64,000 nt of DNA from contig NZ_MBPP01000078.1 of assembly GCF_001858325.1 (NCBI RefSeq), positions 60,516 to 124,515 on the forward strand, read 5' to 3'. Source of the stretch: Marinobacter sp. AC-23 (GTDB lineage Bacteria > Pseudomonadota > Gammaproteobacteria > Pseudomonadales > Oleiphilaceae). This document shows positions 29,208-38,826 of the stretch, in pieces (the stretch's first letter is position 1; each line of letters starts with the position of its first letter). Made by a program: the position numbers and the translations under genes. The notes under the pieces are model-generated. The model was not told where the DNA came from. It did no database searches and saw only the letters and a list, made by a program, of their open reading frames with translations.

Positions 29208-30580
29208 ATGCCTTCCTTTAAAGATCTTGAGCTGTCTGCAGCCATGCAGGCCAATCTTGCCCAACTGGGTTTTTCTGAGCCAACTGACATTCAGGCCCGC
29301 GCACTGCCGCATTGCTTGGCCGGGCGCGATGTGATCGCCATGGCACAGACAGGCAGTGGTAAAACGGCAGCCTTTGGTATTGGGTTGATCGAAAGCCTCA
29401 AGCCGAAGCTGTTTGCGGTCCAGGGCTTGGTGCTGTGCCCGACCCGCGAGCTGGCGGATCAGGTTGCAAAGGCGCTACGGGAAATGGCCCGGGCGCAGGA
29501 GAATATAAAAGTCCTCACTCTTTGTGGCGGTGTGTCCATCGGGCCACAAATTGGCTCTTTGGCTCACGGTGCTCATATTGTTGTGGGCACTCCGGGGCGC
29601 ATCGCTGACCACTTGCGCAAAGGAACACTGGAACTGAAACGGGTCACGACGTTGGTTTTGGATGAGGCAGATCGGATGCTTGATATGGGCTTCCAAGACA
29701 CAATGGAAGAGATTCTTGGCTATGTCCCAAAACAGCGCCAAACGCTTATGTTTTCGGCTACCTGGCCAGAATCGATCCGCAAGCTCAGTGCAGGTTTTCA
29801 GCGGGATCCGGTGGATGTGCGGGCACAAACCCAGAGCGGTAATACGGATATTCAAGAGCTGTTCTACGAAATCCCTGCCCAAGAGCGCACGCGAGCTATC
29901 GTCAGTTTGCTGTCTGAGCAGCAGCCAGCCTCATGTCTGGTTTTTGCTCCATGAAGCAACAGTGCGACGAACTGGCGGCAGAGCTGGGTAACCAGGGCTT
30001 CTCAGCGCTGGCGCTGCACGGTGACCTTGAACAACGTGAGCGCGATAGCGTACTGGTGCAGTTTGCAAATCAAAGTTGCCAGGTGCTTGTAGCCACAGAC
30101 GTAGCGGCCCGCGGGTTGGATATTAAGGCGCTGCCACTGGTGATTAACGCCGAACCCGCCCGGGACCCGGAAGTGCACACCCATAGGGTAGGGCGCACAG
30201 GGCGTGCAGGTGAGGCAGGGCTGGCGGTTACGTTGTGTAGCCCGGCTCAGGGCCACAAGATCAATCGTCTTGAGAGTGAGCGTGGACGCCCGGTGGCCTG
30301 GGGGGATACGGAGATCTTGCTTTCGGTTCCCGCGCAGCCATTGGTGCCTGCGATGAAAACCCTTTGCATTGCCGCTGGGCGTAAGGAAAAGCTCCGGCCG
30401 GGTGATGTGCTTGGCGCACTTACCGGCGAAGCGGGGCTCAGTGGTAAATCCGTTGGTAAGATTGATTTGTTTGATTTTCAATGTTTTGTGGCGGTAGAAG
30501 CAGGGCAGGTCAGGCGCGCACTGAAGCGCCTTGAAGATGGAAAAATAAAGGGTCGCAAGCTAAGGGTCAGGCTGGTCTGA
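29208..30580 (+). CDS. dbpA: ATP-dependent RNA helicase DbpA (frame broken)
   Basis: DEAD-box helicase that acts on 23S rRNA hairpin 92 in 50S assembly. Motifs: MAQTGSGKTAAF (Walker A), TTLVLDEADRMLDMGF (DEAD), MFSATWP (SAT), then VATDVAARGLDI and HRVGRTGRAG. The C-terminal RRM-like domain that gives DbpA its specificity is present (RPGDVLGALTGEAGLSG, GKIKGRKLRVRLV). The frame breaks at the T run 29941-29945. A sixth T restores SCLVFCSMKQQCDELAAE and 457 residues. Confidence 0.94.
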
Positions 30581-30727
30581 GAGAGAGGCTAGCGGGCTTT
30601 TTTGCGTGCCGGACGTGTCGGGCAACACTCGGAAAGTCCGTATAGTCATTTGCATTTTGGTTGATCACTGGGGGCGAAACCGGTAAATTACGCAGGATTT
30701 TGCCTCCCGGTTTACTTCGGCGCGCCA

Positions 30728-30743
30728 TAAGACTTAAGTCTTA
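30728..30743. promoter_or_regulatory. 16-bp perfect palindrome upstream of oadGAB
   Basis: TAAGACTTAAGTCTTA is its own reverse complement and ends 53 bp before the oadG ATG, within the 216-bp dbpA-oadG gap. Position and symmetry suit an operator for a dimeric regulator. The protein is unknown. Confidence 0.4.
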
Positions 30744-30796
30744 GGCATGTCGGTTTCCGGAAAAATCCATAAATCAATAACAGGTAGCTATTCAAT

Positions 30797-31048
30797 ATGG
30801 ATGACCTGATGTCACAAGCCATTGATCTGATGGTTGCGGGTATGGGTTTTGTGTTTGCGTTCCTTATTATTCTGGTATTCGCAACTCTGCTTATGTCCAA
30901 ACTGCTTACCCGTTTTGCAGCGCCTGAGCCGGTAACCCCGGCCAAATCACCTCGTGCCAAGTCTAAGGCGCCTGTATCAGTTGACCCTGATACGGCAGAG
31001 GCGATCAAAAAGGCAATTGCTCAATTCCGGTCGCGCCACAAGAAGTGA
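30797..31048 (+). CDS. oadG: Oxaloacetate decarboxylase gamma subunit
   Basis: Small membrane subunit that holds the Na+-pumping oxaloacetate decarboxylase together and assists decarboxylation. 83 residues: one membrane helix at about 11-33 (GMGFVFAFLIILVFATLLM), a flexible Pro/Ala/Lys linker (AAPEPVTPAKSPRAKSKAPV), then a short charged tail ending RSRHKK. Order and size match OadG. First of oadG-oadA-oadB; 45 bp to oadA. Confidence 0.9.
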   Translation: MDDLMSQAIDLMVAGMGFVFAFLIILVFATLLMSKLLTRFAAPEPVTPAKSPRAKSKAPVSVDPDTAEAIKKAIAQFRSRHKK

Positions 31049-31093
31049 CCCGATAACCGATTAGATAGAACCTTTAAACAGAAGGCTGACACG

Positions 31094-32878
31094 ATGACTG
31101 ACACGAAGAAACCGCTGGGGATTACGGACGTTATACTCCGCGACGCCCACCAGTCCCTGCTTGCCACCCGTATGCGGCTTGACGACATGCTGCCCATTGC
31201 CGAGAAACTCGACAAAGTCGGTTTCTGGTCTCTGGAATCTTGGGGTGGGGCTACCTTCGACTCCTGCATTCGTTACCTGGGCGAAGATCCCTGGGAGCGT
31301 ATCCGCGAACTGAAAAAAGTAATGCCCAACACGCCCCAGCAAATGCTGCTGCGCGGCCAGAACCTTCTGGGTTATCGGCATTATGCGGATGATGTGGTCG
31401 AGCGGTTCGTTGACCGTGCCGCCGAAAATGGCGTAGACGTATTCCGTATTTTTGACGCCATGAACGACCCCCGCAATCTTGCGACTGCTATCAAGGCCGT
31501 CCGTAAAACCGGCAAGCATGCACAGGGTACGATTTCATATACCACCAGCCCGGTGCACACCGTTGAAATGTGGGTTGAGCTGGCAAAAGAAGTTGCAGAC
31601 ATGGGGGCAGACTCCATTGCTATCAAGGACATGGCGGGCATTCTTAAACCGTACGTGGCCTTTGACCTGGTTAGCCGCCTGAAGAAAGAGCTGGATATCC
31701 CGATTCACATGCAGTGTCACGCGACTACGGGCATGTCTACCGCCACAGCCCTCAAGGCAGCGGAAGCTGGCATTGATAACGTGGATACGGCCATCTCTTC
31801 AATGAGCATGACTTATGGCCATTCGCCCACTGAGGCAATCGTTGCCATCCTTGAAGGTACAGACCGTGATACCGGCCTTGACCTGAATTTGCTTGAAGAA
31901 ATTGCCAGCTACTTCCGCGAAGTTCGTAAGAAGTACGCCAAGTTTGAAGGTAGCCTTCGTGGTACCGATTCCCGCATCCTGATTGCTCAGGTGCCTGGCG
32001 GCATGCTGACCAACATGGAAGGCCAGCTCAAAGAGCAGAACGCTGCGGACAGATTCGATGAAGTACTGGCCGAGATTCCCAAGGTTCGTGAAGATCTGGG
32101 GTTCATCCCGCTGGTAACGCCGACCTCCCAGATTGTTGGCACCCAGGCCGTACTGAACGTTCTGACCGGTGAGCGTTATAAGTCCATTTCCAAGGAAACC
32201 TCTGCGATCCTGAAGGGTGAATACGGCTCCGCGCCGGCGCCGTTCAATAAGGAGCTGCAAGAGCGGGTTCTGGATGGGAAAGAAGCGATTACTTGCCGCC
32301 CAGCCGACAATATTGAACCTGAAATGGACAAGCTGACCGACGAGCTGAAAAAGCTCGCGGACGAGAAAGGTATCAAGCTGGCGGATAACACCGTTGATGA
32401 CGTTCTGACTTATGCGCTGTTCCCGCAGATTGGCCTGAAATTTTTGGAAAATCGCGGAAACGCCGACGCGTTTGAGCCGGTTCCAACGGCTGCCGATGCA
32501 GCGCCTGCCAAGCAGTCCAGTGGCCCGGAAACTTACACCGTTGATGTTAACGGCAAGAAGTTCGTGGTTGCGGTCTCTGAAGGTGGTGAGATTTCCCAGA
32601 TTCAGGGTGAAGGTGGGGCTTCCACTTCGTCTGAGACTGCGGCGCCAGTTCCGGCTGCGGGAGAAGGCGAACCTGTAGTTGCGCCGCTGGGTGGCAACAT
32701 TTTCAAAGTGTTGGTTTCACCGGGCGAGGCCGTTGAAGAAGGCGATGTGCTGATCATTTTGGAAGCCATGAAAATGGAAACTGAGATTCGCGCACCAAAG
32801 GCCGGCACTGTCGGTGAAGTCTTCATCAAGGTTGGTGACGCCGTCGCTCCTGATGATGAAATGCTGACAATCGCATAA
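31094..32878 (+). CDS. oadA: Oxaloacetate decarboxylase alpha subunit (biotin-dependent)
   Basis: Cytoplasmic carboxyltransferase that moves CO2 from oxaloacetate to biotin, releasing pyruvate. 594 residues. The N-terminal TIM-barrel domain has TDVILRDAHQSLLATRMR and the metal site HMQCHATTGMS. A conserved carboxylase C-terminal domain follows, then a Pro/Ala-rich linker (about residues 470-520) and the biotinyl domain with LEAMKMETEI, whose central Lys is biotinylated. Intact frame. It works with OadB, 14 bp downstream, which decarboxylates carboxybiotin and exports Na+. Confidence 0.96.
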   Translation: MTDTKKPLGITDVILRDAHQSLLATRMRLDDMLPIAEKLDKVGFWSLESWGGATFDSCIRYLGEDPWERIRELKKVMPNTPQQMLLRGQNLLGYRHYADDVVERFVDRAAENGVDVFRIFDAMNDPRNLATAIKAVRKTGKHAQGTISYTTSPVHTVEMWVELAKEVADMGADSIAIKDMAGILKPYVAFDLVSRLKKELDIPIHMQCHATTGMSTATALKAAEAGIDNVDTAISSMSMTYGHSPTEAIVAILEGTDRDTGLDLNLLEEIASYFREVRKKYAKFEGSLRGTDSRILIAQVPGGMLTNMEGQLKEQNAADRFDEVLAEIPKVREDLGFIPLVTPTSQIVGTQAVLNVLTGERYKSISKETSAILKGEYGSAPAPFNKELQERVLDGKEAITCRPADNIEPEMDKLTDELKKLADEKGIKLADNTVDDVLTYALFPQIGLKFLENRGNADAFEPVPTAADAAPAKQSSGPETYTVDVNGKKFVVAVSEGGEISQIQGEGGASTSSETAAPVPAAGEGEPVVAPLGGNIFKVLVSPGEAVEEGDVLIILEAMKMETEIRAPKAGTVGEVFIKVGDAVAPDDEMLTIA

Positions 32879-32892
32879 AGGGCCAGCATTCC

Positions 32893-34215
32893 ATGGATAA
32901 AATAATGACGTTGTGGACAGGCAGTGGCCTGTTTAATCTATCAATCGGCCAGTTCTTCATGATCTGTGTCGGTTTGCTCCTGCTGTTCCTTGCGATTCGC
33001 AAGGGCTTTGAGCCATTGCTACTGATCCCCATCGGGTTTGGTGGCATTTTGGCGAATATCCCGGAGGCTGGGCTCGCCCTGTCTGCCGCAGAAAATGCCA
33101 TTCATGTCGCGAACCCGGATGCGCTCTTAGCGCTTGCGAGCGTTCTGGATGTAGGCTTCCAGGCGGGTCAGGTGGTCACCCCAGAGGTGCTGGGTACCTT
33201 CAAGGAGGCTTATAAGGTCGCAGATTATGCGACGGTTCAGCAGGCCGGTGTTGTTGCTCAGACTCTGGGTTACACCAACGGTATGCTTTACAACTTCTAT
33301 ACGGTTTCGATCGCCAGTGGTGCCGCTCCGTTGATCATCTTCATGGGTGTGGGTGCCATGACGGACTTCGGTCCATTGCTGGCGAACCCTAAAACACTGC
33401 TGCTTGGCGCGGCTGCTCAGTTCGGTATTTTCGGTACCGTTATCGGTGCGGCACTGCTCAACTGGAGCGGTGTGATGGATTTCACCATTCTTGAAGCAGC
33501 GGCTATTGGTATTATCGGTGGTGCTGACGGCCCGACGTCTATTTACGTGTCGAGCATTCTTGCGCCGCACCTGCTGGGCGCCATCGCGGTTGCTGCCTAC
33601 TCTTATATGGCTCTGGTTCCGATGATCCAGCCGCCTATTATGAAGGCGTTGACGACCAAGAAAGAGCGTGCGATCAAGATGTCCCAGCTGCGCCCGGTAG
33701 CCAAGAAGGAAAAGATCATTTTCCCAATTGTGGTACTGGTTGCAACTGCGCTGTTCCTGCCGGATGCAGCGCCGTTGTTGGGTATGTTCTGCTTCGGTAA
33801 CCTGATGCGTGAATGTGGTGTGGTGGAGCGTTTGAGTGACACCTCCCAGAACGCGCTAATCAATATTGTGACCATTTTCCTTGGTCTCTCCGTTGGTTCC
33901 AAGCTGGGTGCAGACAAGTTCCTGGATCTGCAAACTCTGGGCATTCTGTTGCTGGGTATGGCGGCCTTCTGTGTGGGCACCGCCTGTGGTGTTCTGATGG
34001 CAAAGCTGATGAACAAGCTAACCAAGGAGCAAATCAACCCGTTGATTGGTTCTGCGGGTGTATCTGCGGTGCCAATGGCCGCGCGGGTGTCCAACAAGGT
34101 TGGTCTTGAGGCGAATCCGCAGAACTTCCTGCTGATGCATGCCATGGGGCCGAACGTTGCTGGCGTTATTGGTTCGGCTGTTGCTGCGGGTGTGATGATC
34201 AAGCTGCTTAGCTGA
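32893..34215 (+). CDS. oadB: Oxaloacetate decarboxylase beta subunit, Na+ pump
   Basis: Integral membrane subunit that couples carboxybiotin decarboxylation to Na+ export. 440 residues with about nine hydrophobic segments. The key segment IGIIGGADGPTSIYVSS contains the Asp essential for Na+ transport in the family. It ends with NVAGVIGSAVAAGVMIKLL. Followed by a terminator at 34235-34270. Confidence 0.95.
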   Translation: MDKIMTLWTGSGLFNLSIGQFFMICVGLLLLFLAIRKGFEPLLLIPIGFGGILANIPEAGLALSAAENAIHVANPDALLALASVLDVGFQAGQVVTPEVLGTFKEAYKVADYATVQQAGVVAQTLGYTNGMLYNFYTVSIASGAAPLIIFMGVGAMTDFGPLLANPKTLLLGAAAQFGIFGTVIGAALLNWSGVMDFTILEAAAIGIIGGADGPTSIYVSSILAPHLLGAIAVAAYSYMALVPMIQPPIMKALTTKKERAIKMSQLRPVAKKEKIIFPIVVLVATALFLPDAAPLLGMFCFGNLMRECGVVERLSDTSQNALINIVTIFLGLSVGSKLGADKFLDLQTLGILLLGMAAFCVGTACGVLMAKLMNKLTKEQINPLIGSAGVSAVPMAARVSNKVGLEANPQNFLLMHAMGPNVAGVIGSAVAAGVMIKLLS

Positions 34216-34234
34216 TCGTTTCTTCGTAGTGCTT

Positions 34235-34270
34235 AAAACCCCGTCCTGCTTTGGCTTGGCGGGGTTTTTT
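34235..34270 (+). terminator. Terminator of the oadGAB operon
   Basis: Stem AAAACCCCG / CGGGGTTTT with an internal GC-rich loop and six T residues, 20 bp after the oadB stop. Confidence 0.8.
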
Positions 34271-34393
34271 GTTTCCAGTAGCCGCCATGAGCACCTCGTG
34301 CCGATTGCGATGAAAACTCAGGTAAGCGGTGGAAGTGAGCGAGCGTATCTGATCCAATTGTTGCCTGATCCTGCCGGCTAAGTGAAGGAATAC

Positions 34394-35631
34394 ATGACAC
34401 TGTTTGAAATCGTCGCCACCCTATTAAGTCTCTCCGCGTTGTTCAGTTATATAAATGCCCGGTTTATCGGTCTACCAACGAGTATCGCAGTGATGGCATT
34501 TTCGCTGGTGTTCTCGTTGGTTCTGGTCGGCATTAACTATTTGGGCGGGCAGGATTTGACCCGTTGGGCAGAGCAGCTGATTGCGCAGGTTGATTTGAGT
34601 GAAACATTGCTGAATGGCCTATTGAGCTTCTTGTTGTTTGCCGGTGCTCTACACGTAAATCTCGACGATCTGGCCGACCAGAAATGGCTGGTGGCTCTAC
34701 TGGCGACCCTGGCGTAGTCGTCACCACATTCCTGGTGGGATGTGCCATGTGGGTGGTGCTGGGCTGGCTCACTATTCCGCTGCCATTTATCTACTGCCTG
34801 CTTTTTGGCGCCGTGGTGGCGCCCACCGACCCGGTCGCGGTATTGGCCATTCTTAAATCGGTAGACACCCCAAAGGCGTTGTCTACCAAAATTGCGGGGG
34901 AGTCTCTGTTTAATGATGGTGTCGCGGTGGTTATGTTTATCGCCATTTTGGGCATTGCACAGGGAGACAGAGAGGCGACGTTTCAGGGTATTGGCTTGCT
35001 GTTTTTAGAGGAAGTAGTAGGTGGGTTGGTGTTGGGGTTTGTTCTGGGGTGGGTGGGGTATTACCTGCTGCGTGAGCTCGACAATTACCAGGTCGAAATT
35101 CTGGTTACCATTGCCTTGGTAGCCGGGGGTTACGCGCTCGCCAGTCGTTTGCATATGTCCGGCCCATTGGCTGTGGTGGTCGCGGGATTAATGATTGGCA
35201 ACCACGGTCGGCGATACGCCATGTCGGAAAAAACTGAGCAACAGCTGGATACGTTCTGGGAATTAATCGATGAGGTGCTGAACGCGGTTCTGTTTTTGCT
35301 GATTGGTCTGGAAATTCTGATCGTCACCTTTGAGTTGCCGGTACTGCTGGCCGGACTTGCAGCGATTCCGCTGGTGCTTCTGGCGCGGCTGGTGGCGGTG
35401 GGTGTTCCGGTGATGGCGTTAAAACCATTCCAGGAACATACCTCAAGCTCCATTCTGGCACTAACATGGGGTGGCCTCAAAGGTGGCATCTCCGTTGCGC
35501 TGGCATTGACGTTACCCGCAGGCCCCGAGCGGGACCTGATTTTGCCGATGGCCTACGCGGTGGTGGTATTTTCCATCCTGTTTCAGGGCTTGACGGTGAA
35601 ACGGTTTTTGGGGCGTGCGGCGCCAGAATAG
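34394..35631 (+). CDS. CPA1 (NhaP-type) Na+/H+ antiporter (frame broken)
   Basis: Polytopic sodium:proton antiporter. I chose the ATG at 34394 because GAAGGAA sits just ahead; an in-frame GTG exists at 34382. Ion-binding motifs are GAVVAPTDPVAVLAILKSV and GESLFNDGVAVVMF, and TWGGLKGGISVALAL is in the C-terminal helices. The frame breaks at GG 34711-34712. One G restores VALLATLGVVVTTFLVGCAM and 412 residues. It lies just after the oxaloacetate decarboxylase Na+ pump, so the two could form a sodium cycle, although the terminator between them implies separate transcripts. Confidence 0.9.
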
Positions 35632-35706
35632 CTGGTTGGCACCACCGACTGTTAGGGAACACGACGATTTAATCGCTCAAAATCTCGTTAACTAATCAGC
35701 GCTGCC

Positions 35707-38700
35707 CTAATGAAAATCTCGAGAGCTGATCGGGAGTGCTTTTATGAGGTGACTCAGATCCGAGAGTTTTCCTGCCATGATATGAACAATTTCCCCCTCC
35801 CTTTCCAGAATACCTTTCACGTGCAATAGCCGTGCGGTAAGCAACGGCTTTCTTTGCCGGCGAGCGGTTTCCAGCCAGACAACGACGTTTACGTTGCCAG
35901 TTTCGTCTTCCAGGGTTACGAAGGTAACGCCGGAGGCGGAGCCAGGGCGTTGGCGGCCGGTTACCAGGCCGGCTACCTGTACCGGGAGACCGGCTTTGGT
36001 GGTTTTGAGCTGCTCGGCGCTGAGGCAAAACTGTAAATGGCCCTGTTCTTTGAGTAGGGCCAGCGGGTGGCGTTGAAGGGTTAGGCCTTGACTTGCGTAG
36101 TCGGCGAGCAGGTTCTGACCTTCGGTGGGTTCTGGTAGCTGACTACAGATTTCCAGCTCGTAGTTTTCGTCGTCTTCTGCCGCGGCAAAAAGCTCGGTGG
36201 GCTTTTCGTGGTCTAGCAGTTGCCAATAGGCTTGATGGCGGTTGGTAGCGAAGGCCGGCATGGCGTTGGCACCGGCCAGCAGTTCCATTTCGCGTTGGTT
36301 GAGATCTGCCAGGCGGCGCAGCTCGGCGGAGGATTTGTAGCCGGCTTCTGGGCGGTATTGGTGCAGGCGTTCGGCGGCGCTTGCCGGGAAGCCCGGATGA
36401 TTCTCAGGCCCAGACGCAATTGGTGGTCAGGGCCTTCTAAAGTGTGCTCCCATTGGCTGCTGTTTATGTCTGGTGGTAGTGCGACAACGTTATGGCGTTG
36501 TGCGTCCTGTACCAGTTGCGACGGGGAGTAGAACCCCATGGGCTGGCTGTTGAGCAGGGCGCAGTAGAAGGCTTCAGGGTAGTGACATTTAATCCAGGCG
36601 GATACATAAACAAGTAAGGCAAAACTGGCTGCATGGGATTCGGGGAAACCATAGCCACCAAAGCCACAGATCTGTAGATATAGCGTTCAGCAAAGTCGGC
36701 ATTGTGGCCGCGCTCGAGCATGCCGGTGATGAGTTTTTCCCGGAATTGCGTCATGTCGCCGTGGGATTTCCAGGCAGCCATGGCGCGGCGGAGTTGGTCG
36801 GCTTCGCCAGCTGTGAAGCCGGCAGCGACCATGGCGAGTTTGATAACCTGTTCCTGGAAAATAGGCACGCCCAACGTGCGCTCGAGTACGCCACGGATGG
36901 CATCGTTGGGGTAATTTACTGGCTCCAGCCCGTGTTTCCGGCGTAGGTAAGGGTGCACCATGTCGCCCTGAATGGGGCCTGGGCGAACGATGGCCACTTC
37001 AATCACCAGGTCGTAATAGGTTTCGGGTTTCAACCTGGGTAGCATGTTGATTTGGGCACGGGATTCCACCTGAAACACGCCAATGCTGTCGCCTTTTTGC
37101 AGCATGTTGTAGGTGGCCCGATCTTCCTGGGGAATGTCCTGCATGCTGAAGGGTCGGCCTTCCTGTTTGCTGATCAGTTCCAGCGCTTTGCGAATGGCGG
37201 TGAGCATGCCCAGTGCGAGGACGTCCACTTTCATCAACCCCAGGCTTTCCAGATCGTCTTTGTCCCATTGGATAACGGTGCGATCGGCCATGGCGGCGTT
37301 TTCTACGGGCACCAGTTCACTCAAAGGGCCCGAGCTGATCACGAAGCCACCCACGTGCTGGGATAGATGGCGGGGAAAACCGAGCAGGGTGTTCACCAGG
37401 GCAAAGAACTGGTCGGCCACCTTCGGGTTGCGGGTCAGGCGTTTATCTAGAATCTGCTGACGCCAGTTGGTGTCTTTGTCGCGCCAGTCGATGCCTTCCA
37501 GCAGCTGTTCCACCAGTGCTGGGTCAAACCCGAGCGCCTTGCCAACGTCGCGGATGGCGCTGCGAGGGCGGTAGCGGATAACCGTTGCTGCCAGTGCGGC
37601 CCGCTCCCGACTGTAACGCCGATAGATATACTGGATGACTTCTTCCCGGCGTTCGTGTTCAAAATCCACGTCTATATCCGGTGGCTCGTTTCTGTCTTTG
37701 GATATAAAACGCTCGAACAGAAGATCTACCTGGGCGGGATTTACTTCAGTAATACCAAGGCAATAACACACTGCAGAGTTGGCGGCAGAACCCCGGCCTT
37801 GGCAGAGAATGCGGCGGCTGCGGGCAAAGGCAACAATGTCGTGGATGGTGAGAAAGTAGTGCTCGTATTTCATCTCTGAAATCAGCCCCAGCTCTTTGCG
37901 GATCAAGGCTTGAACTGACAGAGGCGTACCTTCGGGATAACGCTGTTTTTCGCCCGCTTGTGTCAGCCGCTTCAGGTAATCGACGGGGGTTTCTCCCTTT
38001 GGCACAAGATCCGGGGGGTATTCGTAACGCAGGCTGCCAGGCTCAAAGGTGCACTGTTGAGCAATGTGCAAAGATTCTTGCAGCCAGGCTTCGGGAAACA
38101 GTCTTTGCAGTACCCTGAGTGGTCGCAAGTAGCGCTCGCCGTTCTGAAACAGGCAGTGGCCGGCATTTTCCAGGCTGGTGTGATTGCGCAGGGCGGCGAG
38201 TACATCCTGCAGTGGCTGACGTTCCCGGCTGTGCATATGAACATCGCCGGTGGCTGTAATCGGGCAGCGCAGATGTTCAGATAGCCAGCGAGCTCTGGCC
38301 AGTTTTCGTTCTTCACCAGATTCCAAAGTGCGGGCGGTGGCAATCCAGAGGCGGTGTTCAAACAACCGAAGTAGCCATCCGCCACAGGCCAGAGCCTGAT
38401 CCGCATCGGCTTCGACCGGTGAGGGCGGTAGCCACAGGCACAGGCAGTCATCCAGGGTATGGGTTTCCATGTCGCCATGGAAAAGCTGGTATTGCCCTTT
38501 TTCCGCTCGCCGGCGAGCGATGGTTATAAGCTGACAAAGCTGGCCATAGCCTTGCGGGTTCGGGCCAGAAGAATAAATTTGGGTACGCTGGCATCTGGAG
38601 GAGAGCTGTCCAGCTCAAACCAACTCCCGGTAATCAGCTTTACAGGGCCTCCTTTCAATGCCGCCCAAGCCCGGGGGATGCCCGCTACCGAGCAGGCATC

Positions 38701-38826
38701 GGTAATCGCCAGCGCGGTATACCCAAGCTCTGCTGCGCGCTCCGCAAGCTCACGGGGGTGAGACGCCCCGGTCAGAAAAGTGAAGTTGCTGAAGCAGGAC
38801 AACTCGGCGTAAGAAGGCTCACTCAT
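35707..38826 (-). CDS. dnaE2: Error-prone DNA polymerase DnaE2/ImuC (three frame breaks)
   Basis: C-family polymerase that does the synthesis in the ImuA-ImuB-DnaE2 translesion mutasome. The start is the ATG at 38826 (MSEPSYAELSCFSNFTFLTG), overlapping the imuB stop by one base. The PHP region is at the N-terminus, PPDIDVDFEHERREEVIQY holds catalytic aspartates, HVGGFVISSGPL follows, and the OB domain is near the C-terminus (SASGVTFVTLEDETGNVNVVVW). Three one-base losses: CC 38550-38551 (restores RKGYGQLCQL), 36674 (restores YQICGFGGYGFPESHAASFA) and CCC 36392-36394 (restores RGFPASAAERLHQYRPEAGY). Repaired length is 1040 residues, family-typical. Confidence 0.92.
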
